Assembly: GCA_958450325.1 (NCBI GenBank)
Contig: OY288248.1
Location: 43,104,005-43,168,004 of the forward strand
Origin: Agrostemma githago
Taxonomy: Eukaryota > Streptophyta > Magnoliopsida > Caryophyllales > Caryophyllaceae
DNA length: 64,000 nucleotides
Direction of reading: 5' to 3'
The position numbers and the translations under genes were made by a program. The notes below the pieces were generated by a model, which saw only the letters and a program-made list of their open reading frames with translations, was not told the origin of the DNA and ran no database searches. Shown piece by piece: positions 1-17,920 of the stretch (position 1 is its first letter; each line of letters begins with the position of its first letter).

Positions 1-551
1 TATGAATCTTCTCTAAGCCTCGTCCTTCTTGTGTGTAATTATTTTTTGAGGTTATAATACAACTTACATTATACCAAAAAAGACCTAATTATTAGGTGCC
101 TTATGACAAAATCCTAAAATTAAATCATTTAATGATCTGAGCTTTAAAAAGTTCGAAATCGCCTCGAACTTGGTCATTCCAATTAATTTTATATCGATTT
201 TCGACCGTAGTTTGGCTAAATTCATTCTAAGAGTTCTATGAACCAGCTTAGATCATGTCAAACAGATCAGACGAGCTGGGTCATTGGTCGAGTCAAGAAT
301 AGACCCTAATTTAACCGTCATTTTAGGTTTAAGTCAAATGGATCAAAATTTTCAAGAATTCCCAAAGAAACGGATCAAGTGGGTTGAGTTTACGAGTCGA
401 ACCATTACGAAATTTGTAGGTCTATTTACATCAATAAGGGTAGGTGAGGCCGTGGGGAGGGTAGGTAGGGACTTGGGACCAAATTGGATTACTTCATTTC
501 AATTTCAATATAAGAGGCCCACGCTGAGAGAGTGACAGTTCCCGCATCCCA
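1..551. other. Upstream flank, no gene seen
   Basis: No open reading frame with recognisable protein similarity and no clear repeat is visible here. The short open frames in this stretch show no domain signature. It probably serves as the distal promoter of the adenosine kinase gene that follows. Confidence 0.5.
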
Positions 552-6711
<6,160 letters not shown>

Positions 6712-6922
6712 ATTGGTGGTTCTTAGGTTTCTTACGAGATTTGTTTAGACTTCAAGAGTTGATAACCCATTTTCATGGGTATCCTCATTTTTAGAGCTTG
6801 TTTCTTTGGTGCTCTTGTTGCTGCTTTTTGGGAATTTTATCGAGGGTATAAGTTTATAGAGCATTCATATGCAGGTCTATCCAGTGTTCTGTATCAAAAA
6901 TCTTCGAGATGGGTATTACATG

Positions 6923-6928
6923 AATAAA
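6923..6928 (+). terminator. Poly(A) signal of adenosine kinase
   Basis: A canonical AATAAA stands about 210 bp after the stop codon, in a T-rich context. This is a plausible 3' UTR length for a plant gene. Confidence 0.55.
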
Positions 6929-7559
6929 ACAATTTGAGTTTTCAGCACCTGGAAAATTTTCCTTAACTGTAATTGCAAAACCTTGCAATTTGTGCAATTT
7001 CTCTGTTATTAAGTGCCTTTTTTTGTTTTGTTTTGTAGTTTCATATTTGGTTGACCCTACAACAAAGGGATATTTAACACCAATAATCCAAACTATTTAC
7101 ACTCTTCTTATAGTACTCCAATCTAAATTTTAACCCACAATGACCCCAACAATCTTACCCTTCTTCCCTTAACAAACTTGAAGATATTTAACCTATAATT
7201 TATCTGTTTCAAAATTTTGTGCACAAATTCTTGATAATCATGATTAAGTCTTTCATTCATTGTATATATTGGTTTAAAATTATGTGTCAATCGATTTTTG
7301 CATACTTAAAAATATATAATAAACGCTGAATTTGGTTTCAATTTTAATAACTAGGTACAAAATTGTAGGTCGGCACCGATTATTATATAAATCAATCTCA
7401 CCAATTCAACAATGTCACTAAACTATAACACTTACATCCACCAATTTCAATGATATGTATTTTATTTAGTATACCTTTTTTTTTTTTGAAAATGTATTTT
7501 GTTTTGTTGATTAAAATATATAATGTTAATTACCTTGAGACTGAAATAGTAAATAGTAA
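6929..7559. other. AT-rich intergenic DNA
   Basis: No gene, inverted repeat or tandem array can be supported here. It follows the adenosine kinase 3' UTR and leads into the tandem repeat region. Confidence 0.5.
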
Positions 7560-9480
7560 ATACATTGCCCAGATAACTTTCACTCTTGTAAGAAAAAAAT
7601 TAATGTTATCTTGAAATGTGTCTATAAACATAATCAATATAAAGATCAATAAGAATATAATATTATACATGAAAAAAAATAAAAAATTATGGACTTGACA
7701 GTCATTAGCTCTTTAGTTCGATAAATAAAATAAATGTCGAAGATAAAATTCGAACTAAAAATTAGAATCGACAAATAACAGTAGAAATTCATATCATATA
7801 CAGTATTAAAAATTGGTGGTCGTATTCATGAAATAAAGCGACTAAAATGTGAATACAAACTCCCAAATGTTTTTTTTATCATCTCTCCATGACTTTATAT
7901 TCAGTACATACTTTTTTTAGATATACTATGATGTTCTTAATGTCAGATTTTATATTATTAACTTTGATTAATCATTAAGACGAAATAGATGAAAAGATAA
8001 TATATTAACTTTTTAGTTATAATACGAAGTTCTTTATGCAATACTCCAAATAATATAATCATTAATATTAATATTAATTGATTATCAAGACTAAAGGAGA
8101 TGAAAAGATAAACCAACCAAATTATTAAGGTTTTTTTAGAAAACTATTAAACTTTCTGAATAATAATAAATTTATGTTTTAAGTGAAATATATATTAAGT
8201 TTTGTTTGTCCCATATAATTGTTAATCATTAGTATTTTACTTTAAACTAACACGCAAAATATTGAAATTTTTATCAATCATATTTTATAAAATATAAATA
8301 AAAGTTCATCTTTATCAACAGAAAATTGATGTGATTCAAAGTTAAGTCAAAAATGTATGTATAAAATTAATCAATATAAAGATAAATAAAATTATAATAT
8401 TATACCTGAAAAAGAAGAAATTGCGGACTTGACTACTGGTTTCGCATAAGTTCTCTAAATAAAATGCGAAAGAAAAAATTAGAACTAATTTAGAATCAAT
8501 AAATGACAATGCAAATTCTTATCTTACAAAACAGAAGATAATGTTTAAAAAAAAAGTGAATTAAATGTAAATATGAAGTCCTCAGTTTTTCTATCTTATC
8601 ATTGCTTTATATAATTTTTTTAGTAAATATTTATATTAAGTTTGATTAATCATTACGACGAAAATGGATTAAATGGTGAAATAACTAAATTATCAAAAAA
8701 TATGTTTAGAAAACTATTAAGCTTTCTCAAGATTAATAAATTATGCTTCAAGTGAAATATTAAGTTTTATTTGTCATTTGTTACTATTTTTTTTATTGAT
8801 GATTTACCTTTAAACTCAAATATTAAATACACCAAAATGATTGTCATCCTTAGTATGTTACTTTGATTAATACTCCAAATATTGCAACTTCTTCTCATTC
8901 ATATTTTTTAAATTACTTCAACTCTGAATATAAATAAAAGTCCACTCTTATGAACACAAAACCCATGAGATTTAAAGTTACTCGAAATTAGTTTATAAAA
9001 TAATCAATATAAAGATCTATTGAAATAAGATTACTATACCTGAAAAATGAGAAATTGTAGACTTGATTATTGGTTTCGCATAAGTTCTCAAAACAAAAAC
9101 GAATGCAAAAGATAAAATTAAAATTAAAAATAAAAATAAAATCAACAAACAACAATGCAAATTCATTTCTTACAAAATTGAATTGAGTATCCATAAAATA
9201 AAGCAATTGAAATGTGAATTAGAAAAAACAAAATAAATGGTTTTTGTAATCTCTTTATTACAGAAGTATTACTTTTATAGGCATAATATAAGTTATTAAT
9301 AATAGATAATATAATTATAATATTAAATTACCCTATTGAATTTGATTGAACATTAATGCAAAAGTAGATGAAAAGATGTAACATTTAAATGATAAAATAT
9401 TTTTTTTTTTCAAAAAGCATGTAGTTTTAATATTAACAATAAATTTATGCGTTAAATGAAATATTAAGATTTCTTTTCCA
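7560..9480. repeat. Degenerate ~600-bp tandem repeat, about three units
   Basis: Three spaced blocks align by eye. One is AATCAATATAAAGATC followed by a TATACMTGAAAAA stretch and GGACTTGA, at about 7635, 8370 and 9000. The phrase TTGGTTTCGCATAAGTTCTC recurs near 8440 and 9070. A second block, TTTAGAAAACTATTAARCTT followed by an AAGTGAAATATTAAG motif, recurs near 8140 and 8705. Spacing is 560-730 bp with many substitutions and indels. It resembles an old satellite-like array. No coding sequence is evident. Confidence 0.55.
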
Positions 9481-10225
9481 TTTCCTTAAAAAAAAATTAA
9501 AAATCTTTTCTTGACATAAAGAATAAAATTTAATTTTTTAAGTTGTCTTTTGTTTATATTGTATAAAAATGTAATCTATAGTGGAAAAAAATTTAAGAAA
9601 AATATGTAATAAAAAATGTATTTCGTAATAGTTATTGCAAATGAATCTTCTTTGATGAATTTGCAAAATAAAATAATTAATAACATAACAGATGAGAATT
9701 CTTAATTTTAAAAAGTTATTAAATGATTTATTACTTTTTTTAAGAAAGTGTGATAAATTTTTGTTATGAATACTTAATAAAAACATTAATTTTAAAATTA
9801 ATAATTAGACAATTGAAAGGTTTTTTGTTAGAAAAATTAATGAATTCATTACATATCAAAACAAATTATTAAATGAAGGTAATTGAAAAGTTTCAGAGTA
9901 TTAATAATGAAATAATTAATACAAAAAAAATACATAATTTAATAGATTTTTTTTAGCAAAATAAAAAATTGTTAAAAACATTAAAGGAACAATTGACAAA
10001 TGAAAAAAAAATGCATGAAAAATTTTACAATTTAAGTTTTATAAATGTAAAGTAAAAGTTTGTCATTAATTAATAATGTAACAATTTTCTTTAAAAAAAA
10101 TACAAAGTTAAATAAATTTTGTTTAGTAAAAAATACAAAATTGTTATAACAACATTAAAGGAACCGCGACATGACAAAAAAAGTAATTCTAAAGGGTTGC
10201 CCTTTAATTATTATATATATATAGA
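9481..10225 (-). mobile_element. Helitron-like 5' end on minus strand (tentative)
   Basis: Read on the minus strand from 10225, the sequence starts TCTATATATATATAATAAT and is followed by a block containing TTTGTCATGTCGC. This resembles the TC-starting, TATATTATTAAA-rich 5' ends of plant Helitrons with a subterminal CCACGTGTC-like block. A comparable end lies at 44640-44707. The 3' end (hairpin plus CTRR) was not found, so element length is unknown. The rest of the stretch is AT-rich and non-coding. Confidence 0.35.
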
Positions 10226-11229
10226 GAAAGGATCATATAAGTCCCTTACCTTCTTATAAGTCCGTAAGGCTTATTGTCAGCCATTGGATCAAAACAATAT
10301 AGATGGCTGAGATGTTGCTTGACATTTAATTTGAAAATAAAAAGAAAATGGGTTACATTTCCCAAGGTCTTCTTTTTTTCCCACCCTCAATAATCTCACC
10401 ATATTCATTACTATGTTCCCACACTCATTACTCCATTACTCACGGTCTTGCTTATTCATCCACCATTCCATCACTCGATCGATTTTATCTCTTTTCGCAG
10501 GTAAGGTTTCGTTCTCTAATCAGATTGTGCGTATTTTCTTCTTATATTTAGTATCATTTGGCGATTTGCTGTTTAATTTCACGAGTTTGGGGTTTTTTTT
10601 ACAAAATTAGGGTTTTTTTTCCAATTTGGGGGTTTTGCGTTTAGTCGTGGTTTTCAGGTTTAATTCTGAATTTCTTGTTAAATTGAGGTTTTTCTATTTG
10701 GGAATTTGGTGTTTAATTGATTTTTTTGTTTAATTTCGGATAGGGTTTTACAAATTGGGGTTTTTTCTTGTTTAATGAGTTTGTGATTAGTTTACTGATT
10801 GCGACACAAATTTTACTGATTAAACTCAAATTTTACTGATTGTGACTGATGGTTTTTGTTGATTTAATTTCCGAGTTTGTTTGTTTGTTTGAATTAGGGA
10901 TATGATTTGGGATGAATTTAATTTCTGGGTTCATTGTTTTAATGATCTGGGTTTGTTTGTTTGTTTGAATTTTTGTTTGTTTCTGAGTTTATTCTTCATT
11001 ATGTTTTTGATTTTTATTGTCAGTTTACTCATTTTTCTTTTTTTTTGTCATTGAAATTGTTTCCGTCTTCATTTTTTAATAATTGCAGATTTTTGATGAC
11101 GATGAAGAATTAAAAATGAAGATGAAGACGAAGAGGAAGAATTAAAAATGGAGATGAAGACCAGACGAGCTTTGTAAATGAGTTGTTTTCTTATATATAT
11201 ATATATATAGAAAAGGGATCAAGGGAGTT

Positions 11230-12390
11230 TGGTGAAAAGTGGGAAGTTGGAAAGTTGTGTTTTTGGCCCTTGATTTGGTTTGGATGAATGGCTAAGATTA
11301 ATCAAAAAAGAAAAGAAAAAAGGGAGAATATGTCTGTGAATGACAAGCAGCAGGGCAAAAGTACAGCATGCAATCACCATTCCTATCACCAAATCTATCA
11401 CTTTTTCCATCAACAAAATTCACTCCCTCACCAAAATTTGAAAATCACCCCAAATCTCTCACCAAGCTCTCACTAAAATTCGAAATTTATCCTTAATAAA
11501 AAAGCTTCCCTCTATCTATACCATTATTCAGAATAACTAAACCTAATTCGTAAATTGCTGTACGTCTTTATACTCTAATGGTGTTGTTCCTCGAAGAACC
11601 ACGCGATGATCAAAATGTGCAGTTGAAAATTTCTGGGCAACATGTAGGAGGTAAGATGGATATATACATATATATTTGGTTTGTTAAATGAGAAGAGTCA
11701 TGAAAATGTGCAGTCGAACATTGTTTTGTTTGGTTTGATATTTTTGCAGAGTCACACCGTTATAACGTGACAGTCATACTCAATATGATAGACAGTCACA
11801 CGTTCACTGTTGTTGTAGTTGTTCTGCTGTATTACGTTGAAGGTTCTTTATTATTCCAAATATTTATGTTGGTTTCTTTATCATTGTTATATTTATCATT
11901 GTATTTTTTTGTTGTTGTTGTTGTTGTTGAGTATTGCATATTGGTTTGTAGTTGTACTTGTAGTTCTTATGTGTTGTGGATATTAATCAAGGCAAATTAT
12001 TATTTTGTTGGTTGCATGTAGTTGTAGTTTTAGCTGTAGGCGTAGTTGTATTACGTTGAAGTTGCTTTACTATTCAAAATATATATGTTTGTTTCCTTAT
12101 CATTGTTATATTTATTATTGTGGGTGTTTTTTTGTTGTTGAGAAAATATATATATATTTATTATTGTTGGTATTGCATCTTGGGTTGTAGTTGTACTTGC
12201 TTTTGTTATGCGGTGCGGGTGTTAAGCTCTAACAATCATGCTGTTATACGCGCAAAGTCACAGTCGTTGTTGAGAAAAGTCACACTTCAATAAGGTCAGA
12301 GATGAATGCGTGTGTTGCAAGATTGATAGTGTGTAATTTAGGGGTTTTTTGTGTCCAACCTTTGATAATTTGTTTTTTGTTCCAACCTAT
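11230..12390. other. MULE left subterminal region
   Basis: This non-coding stretch runs between the left TIR and the transposase start. From about 11750 it carries the array motif in reverse orientation (AGTCACAC at about 11751, 11795, 12258 and 12279). A roughly 260-bp internal duplication is also visible, with blocks TTGTAGTTG, TATTACGTTGAAG and CCTTATCATTGTTATATTTA repeated at 11810-11960 and 12020-12200. It presumably holds the transposase promoter. Confidence 0.5.
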
Positions 12391-15042
12391 ATGTCAGTTG
12401 AAGACACAGTGATTGTCCCTTACGTAGGGCAGAAGTTCGTGGACATCGATGGAGCATTCAAATTTTATCAAGCTTACGCATTTTATTTTGGTTTCGAGGC
12501 GAAGAGGTACACGACAACTAGATCATTTGATGGTTCGATCAAGAAGAAATTGTTGGCTTGTAACAAGGAGGGCAAAACAGCCAGCTAGAGCATGGTGAAG
12601 CTGTCGAGCACGGGAGAGAAGGAGGGACAAGAGTATGTGGGATCGTACGAACCCAAAAGGATTACGAAGGCGACGAGGACGCAATGTGGAGCAAGAATTA
12701 GGCTCTGTGCAATAATCGGGGGGTTTTATATTGAAGAGTTCATCGAGGAACACAACCACGATCTTGTGACGGTCAAGGACAGAGAGTTTCAAAAGTCATC
12801 TCGAAATCTATCAAGATATCACAAGGAGATGATCGTCTGCAACTCGAGGGTGCGTAATGTCTGTCAACAATGTTGTTAGTGTATGGTTGACTGCCAACTG
12901 TGCGAGACCAATGCAGTTGCATTTTTGTGTGTGCAGCTGAAGATCGGGGCGACTCGAACATACAGGATGTGCAAGGAGTTGTCGGGCGGATATCAGAACA
13001 TCGGAGCATCGTTGGTTGATTTCAAGAACTGGGGGAGGGACGTCAAGTGCTTAGTCCACGAGCAGGATGGTCAATTGCTTGTTCATAGACCGGTTCAAGA
13101 GTTTGAGGGACAATCAGGAGGATTTCTACTTTGACTACGATGTGGATACAGACGGAAGCTTACGCAGGGTCATTTGGGCGGATAGTGCAGCTCGAAGGAA
13201 TTACGCGGCATTCGGGGATGCAGTTTCGTTCGACCCAACGTACGGAACCAACGTGTATTCCATGGTGTTCACACCGTTCACTGGCATGGACAACCACAAA
13301 CGGTCTGTCACGTTCTGTGGGGCGTTGCTATTTAAGGAGGACTACGAGTCATTTATATGGGTCCTCTCCTGGTTTCTGGAAGCCATGGGTGGGAAGGAAC
13401 CGTGTTATATCATTACAGATCAGGATCCCAGAATTTTAAAAGCCGTCCTCGAAATATTCAAAGCAGCGCACCAACGGTGCTGCACGTGGCACATCATGAA
13501 CAAGGTTCCAACAAAGTACGGCAGATCAAGAGAGGAGGCCTCAGACTTTGTAAAAGCTCTCAATGCAATTATATGGGATGATGACATCGAGGCGTCGGAG
13601 TTCGACGACAGGTGGGGGCGGATTATGATCGACCATGATGCTGTTGGGATCGAATGGTTCGAAAATATGTTCGAAGAGAGGAGCAAATGGGTCGCCGCGC
13701 ATTGCAGGGAGGTGAGGATGTCCGGAATTATGAGGACAACGCAGAGATCAGAGAGTGAGAACAGTTTCTTCAAAAAGTTTGAAGACAACAATGGTACGTT
13801 GGTCCAGTTCTGGATGCGTTTCGAAAGTGCGATGGATCAACAAAGGCACATGCAGAAGAGGCTAGACAACGATAACCGGCAGTCATTCCCCAAAATTGGA
13901 TCGACGAATCCGATGAGAGCCACGCGGCAAGGGTGTACACGCACGTGGCCTTTGCACACTTTCAGGAAGAGGTTAAGTTTTCGCTGTACACGTGCAGCGT
14001 TCGTGGATATCAGGAGGACGGGATCGAAGCGACAACAGTACTGGAATCCATCCGGGACCGCAACTACATTGTTGAATACAACCCAGGTACTGGCATAGAA
14101 AGTCACTGTCCATTTCGTGTAGCCATAGTATATGATCTATAAGTTTTGATTCTAAACGTAACGAGTATTTTTCCATAATTCATTGAATGTGACTGTACAC
14201 AATAAAGGGTGCGACTCTGGAACGCGGTGCGTGTGATTGTACAACGCAATTCGTTTGATTCTGCGTCGTAAGGACTGTGACTATGCAGCATAATGGGTGT
14301 GACTGTATCCTATCAAGGTTGTGATCATACCTTTACGGAGTCTCATCCCGTACGTTGCGTAGCCACCGTCTGTACGGTCAACAGTCGCACTCTTTATGTG
14401 CTTTTTAATGCACTCGCAGGTACCTGTGAGGTCAGGTGTACTTGCAGGAAGTTCTGTCGGTATGGAATTCTTTGCAGGCACGTCATTTGGATATACTCTT
14501 CGAAAGGACGGGAGACGATCCCGGAACGGTACGTGGCATGTAGATGGACAAAGGATGCTCTACGTAATGTTAATGCGTGTCCCCTGTCAGAGAGTCGCCT
14601 ACGCGATGAGAAGGCTGTTACAGTCACGAGGCTGTTCTCGGAGTTCTATGAGACCGTCAGTCATGTCAGCAAAATGGGTAAGGAAGACGTTAGTAATCTA
14701 GCTGACGTCATTCGCGACTTCAGGTCCGATATTGTCTCTGCTGGCCCTTGTAGCAAGACGCAAGAATTAGAGGAGATCCTCGGCTGTACGAGCTCAATTG
14801 AAATAACCATATTGCCCCCGAAGAAAGCCAAGAACAAGGGCAGTGGGAAGCGGATGCTTTCTTCTAAGGCGAAGGCTGCTGCAATTGCCGCCAAGCCTAA
14901 ACGGCTGTGTAAGAACTGCAAGAGGATGGGGCACCATGACAAGAGGAACTGCCCCAACCCATTTGCTGAGTACCCACCTGTTGATGTTGAGGAGGAGGAG
15001 GAGGAGGACCCGACAGGGATTGCCGAGGAGGATTGTTCATGA
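12391..15042 (+). pseudogene. FAR1/FHY3-type MULE transposase, broken
   Basis: This is the DDE transposase of the MULE. I read exons 12391-12849, 12937-14086 and 14420-15042 with GT-AG introns. An N-terminal FAR1 zinc-binding domain (Cys near 'LLACNKEG', HNHD motif) is followed by the MULE catalytic core: Asp in VSFDPTYGTN, Asp in IITDQDPR, CTWHIM, and Glu in the TTQRSESEN motif. Then come a SWIM finger (CTC...GILCRH) in exon 3 and a C-terminal zinc knuckle (CKNCKRMGHH...C) with an acidic tail. Lesions: an in-frame TAG at 12586-12588 inside the FAR1 domain, a one-base shift near 13060-13085, and a second shift near 13895 (apparently one base lost in an AAAATTGG tract). It should therefore not make full-length protein. 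About 744 codons in total, normal for the family. Intron 2 holds copies of the array motif. Confidence 0.85.
14160..14330 (+). repeat. GTGTGAYTNTACA motif array in transposase intron
   Basis: About six degenerate copies (for example GTGACTGTACAC, GTGTGATTGTACAAC, GTGACTATGCAGC) spaced ~20-28 bp, wholly within the intron between transposase exons 2 and 3. Confidence 0.65.
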
Positions 15043-15444
15043 ATATCATCTGTTACTTAGGAACATTCTTTTTGGAAACACAAAGGTTGTCGACGTTTGA
15101 AATGGTCAAGGTCCGTGACATTGTTTTCGTATATTGCGGACCTCAATCATTTCTAATATGGTTTAAGTCTTAGATCATGGGGGCGATTTCCTGCTTTGTG
15201 AAACATAAAGACTTGTCGACGTTTGAAATGGTCAAGGTCCGTGATATTGTATATGCTATTGCGGACCTTAACTATTTTCAATATGGCGTAGTCGTAAAGC
15301 GTGGGGGTCCGTAAAATTGTTTTTGTTTCTTTGACTGTAAGAATACATTGAAATAGCAGTCGTTTTTATTCTGGAATGCAGCATCTTTGGCTACAAATAC
15401 AGCTGTACAGGAACATTATGCCCTTAATATTTGGGTGACACGAA
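15043..15444. repeat. Short tandem duplication downstream of transposase
   Basis: A ~125-bp block starting TTGTCGACGTTTGAAATGG occurs at about 15087 and again at 15213. It includes TATTGCGGACCT and a CATGGGGG-like end. Part of the same block (AATATGGCGTAGTCGTAAAR, then GGGGGTCCGTAAAATTG) recurs at 15281 and 16560. The last pair marks the start of a larger tandem duplication that includes the two small genes. Confidence 0.6.
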
Positions 15445-15715
15445 ACAAGTAAGTGTGATTGTGCAACACAATGAGTGCAACTTTACAGCAGGCAGTGTGT
15501 GATTGTAGAACAAGAGGTGGACTGTGGTTTCACTAATTGGGGGAGTGTGATTGTACAAGATAATGACTGTGATTCTTCAATACACTGACTGTGATTCTCC
15601 AAAATGAAGTGTAGAAACCTAAACCAGTTCTATGACATGATGACTGTGATTATACACCATGTTTAGTGTGACTATAAAACTTGTTGAGTGTGACTATACA
15701 CCATGTGTCTGTACA
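15445..15715 (+). repeat. GTGTGAYTNTACA motif array, unit 1
   Basis: About ten degenerate copies of the motif (GTGTGATTGTGCAAC, GTGTGATTGTACAAG, GTGACTATACACC and similar), all in + orientation. They lie between the transposase stop and the first small gene's 3' end. Confidence 0.65.
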
Positions 15716-15954
15716 TTAGAAAAATAGCGATGGAAATAGAGAAATAGCGCAATAGCGATGAAAATATTTGTACATTAGAAAAAGTCCATCTCTTACACAA
15801 CATGTAATACTTGCATACCCTTAAACGCGGAAAACATTCTACGACATAATGCGGAAAACATCCATTAAACGCTACACTTCAACATTAAACGCTACACTTT
15901 AACATTCATTAAAACTTAAAACACATAAAAATGACCATTACTAAACGCTACATC

Positions 15955-16248
15955 TTAACCCATACATACGTAACCTCCGTACTTTTTATGTATCTTATTC
16001 AAGTTGGCCAAGTCACGCTGGAACCTGTTCCTTGTGCGGAAACACTCCATAGACTTCTTCATCAAGAACTGGATGTAGTTGTCCAGTTCGGCCTCTTTAT
16101 GTGTATCACTAGTGGACGTCACGAAGCTCCTCACGTCAATTGCAGTTGCGACTAGCTGCATGGCTCTTAATTCATTGGACACAGTAGAATCCAATAAACC
16201 ATTGTACTCCTCGAACAAACTTCTGATCTCTTCTATTTTGCTGGCCAT
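15955..16248 (-). CDS. Small coiled-coil protein, copy 1 (97 aa)
   Basis: I do not recognise this family. It starts MASKIEEIRSLFEEYNGLLD and contains NELRAMQLVATAID, then LDNYIQFLMKKS and a basic helical C-terminus. The protein looks all-helical, with heptad-like spacing of Leu, Ile and Val. It is clearly homologous to the protein encoded at 16966-17301: identical start MASKIEEIR, shared NELRAMQLVA, LDxYIxFLMKK and DLAN motifs. Conservation of the frame after tandem duplication argues for a real gene. It lies on the same strand as the Ulp1-like genes and may belong to the same set of accessory functions; its role is unknown. Confidence 0.6.
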   Translation of the reverse strand: MASKIEEIRSLFEEYNGLLDSTVSNELRAMQLVATAIDVRSFVTSTSDTHKEAELDNYIQFLMKKSMECFRTRNRFQRDLANLNKIHKKYGGYVCMG

Positions 16249-16515
16249 TTTTTTATAAGGTTAAAGTGGTGGAGTTGTATGTAGGGGCTGGTAAAAGTGG
16301 TGAAGTTGAAGTGGTTAAGGTGATAAAAATGGTGTTGGTATTTAAAGAGGGGGAGGCAGTAAATAGGGGGTTGAAAATGAATGGGTTAGGCAGTAAAGGG
16401 GGGGGGGGGTGAAAATTTAATGGGTTAGGTGGGGGGCTTATTCTCATATATTTATTAGGGTTAAGAGATTGAGGTGGGTGTTGTGTTTCCCAACGTTTCA
16501 TTGAGACTCACAAAC
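16249..16515 (-). promoter_or_regulatory. 5' flank of small gene copy 1
   Basis: On the plus strand this is a G-rich stretch (AGTGGTGRAGTTG, then GGGGGAGGCAGTAAA, then a run of G) directly upstream of the minus-strand start codon. The same order recurs at 17302-17440 before copy 2, so the promoter was duplicated with the gene. Confidence 0.4.
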
Positions 16516-16671
16516 ATCCCTTCACAGTCACATCGGTTTTGTCGATCTTAATTATTTCTAATATGGCGTAGTCGTAAAACATGGGGGTCCGTAAAATTGT
16601 TTTTGTTCTGGAATGCATTATCTTTAAACGCTACAAACAGTATTAACTTAATATTTGATTGACACAAAACA

Positions 16672-16805
16672 AGTGAGTGTGATTGTGCAATACAATGAAT
16701 GTGACTCTACAGTAGGCAGGGTGTGACTCTACAGTAGCATTGTGGGAGTGTGATTGTACAAGATAATGTCTGTGATTCTACAACACACTGACAGTGATTC
16801 TCCAA
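16672..16805 (+). repeat. GTGTGAYTNTACA motif array, unit 2
   Basis: About six degenerate copies in + orientation, equivalent in position to the array at 15445-15715 in the first duplication unit. Confidence 0.6.
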
Positions 16806-16965
16806 AATGAAGCGTAGAAACCTAAAAATAGAGAAATAGCGAAACAACGATAGAGAAATAGCGAAAAAATAGAAAAGTCACATTCTGAAACAACATAAAA
16901 ATATTCTTGAAACGTAAAAACATCCACTACTTATATATTTTATATCTCAAAACACATTAAAACAT

Positions 16966-17301
16966 TCAGTACTTGAAACATGATACGTCCATTACACCCT
17001 TCATTTTCGCTACATGCATAATTAACCCCCGTTTTTTTTGAAGCATCTTCCTCAAGTTGGCCAAATCACACTGCAACGCTTTCTTAGTGTGGAAACATCC
17101 GATACACTTTTTCATCAAGAATTTGATGTAGTCGTCCAGTTCGGTCTCCTTTTCTGTACTGCCAATGGATGCCATATAGGTCCTCGCGTCTATGGCAGGA
17201 GCGACTAGCTGCATGGCTCTTAATTCATTTGATCTAGTGGTATTCAACAAACCATCGTACTCCTCGATCATTTTTCTGATTTCTTCTATTTTGCTTGCCA
17301 T
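16966..17301 (-). CDS. Small coiled-coil protein, copy 2 (111 aa)
   Basis: Paralogue of the protein at 15955-16248. It starts MASKIEEIRKMIEEYDGLLN, then NELRAMQLVAPAIDAR, LDDYIKFLMKKC and DLANLRKMLQKK. It is 14 residues longer at the C-terminus, with extra Cys residues. Substitutions are mostly conservative (EYN/EYD, LDN/LDD, QFL/KFL), consistent with selection on the protein after duplication. Predicted helical and possibly dimerising; function unknown. The start codon is set by exact correspondence with copy 1. Confidence 0.6.
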   Translation of the reverse strand: MASKIEEIRKMIEEYDGLLNTTRSNELRAMQLVAPAIDARTYMASIGSTEKETELDDYIKFLMKKCIGCFHTKKALQCDLANLRKMLQKKRGLIMHVAKMKGVMDVSCFKY

Positions 17302-17500
17302 TTTTTGTTAGGTTTAAAGATGTGAAGTTGGAAGTAGTTGGTGTAAAAATGGCGTTGGTATTTGAAGGGGGGGGGGGAGGCAGTAAAGGGGGAAGTAAAT
17401 ATTAATTGAGTTAGGTGGGGGCCCTATCCTTCTAAAGTAAATAGGGTTAATAGAGTGAGGTGATGGTTTGTGTTCTCAATGTGCATTGAGACTCACAAAC

Positions 17501-17920
17501 ATCAATTCGCAGTCGCACTCACAAACATCACTCAATGTACAGTTTATATTTTGTCGACATTGTTTTCGAACCATCATTTTCTTATTGGGAAATAATCCGA
17601 TTTTACGGTGCGTGTATTGTTTTTTTTGGTGCCTTCTGTAAATAAGGGAACCATCGGTTTTTTTTAAAGGTGAAATAATCTGAAAGTAAATGGATGGACA
17701 TATATGCAGGGGTAGTTAGTATAATTAATTGGTGATTTTGTGGTCGTCTGTCGTGACTCTGCAGAAGTTTGACTGTGACTGTGAGTCAGAAGTTGCGTGA
17801 CTGTATCACGTCGCACATGCGACCCTGATACTGAGTTGTCATTCATCTGATACTCAGAAGATACTCGAACATGAGATTTTTTCTACATTCACAAAAAAAT
17901 GTTTTTACTTCACTACACAT
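17501..17920. other. Spacer between small genes and Ulp1-like gene B
   Basis: Non-coding, with mixed-orientation copies of the array motif near 17505-17545 and 17750-17800 (GCAGTCGCACTCAC, CGTGACTCTGCAG, GTGACTGTGAGTC). I see no gene. Confidence 0.5.

Larger units (their letters stand above)
15281..17500. repeat. Tandem duplication carrying the two small genes
   Basis: Unit 1 runs from about 15281 to 16558 and unit 2 from about 16559 to 17500. Both begin with ATATGGCGTAGTCGTAAAR and GGGGGTCCGTAAAATTG. Each then continues through an array of the GTGTGA motif, a CCAAAATGAAGYGTAGAAAC block, one minus-strand small gene, and a G-rich leader with GGAGGCAGTAAA, ending at GACTCACAAACATC. Divergence is substantial at the nucleotide level while the reading frames stay open. 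Confidence 0.75.

Noticed and set aside
13420..13791. 123-codon minus-strand frame
   Set aside because: It lies wholly within the catalytic core of the FAR1-type transposase on the other strand.
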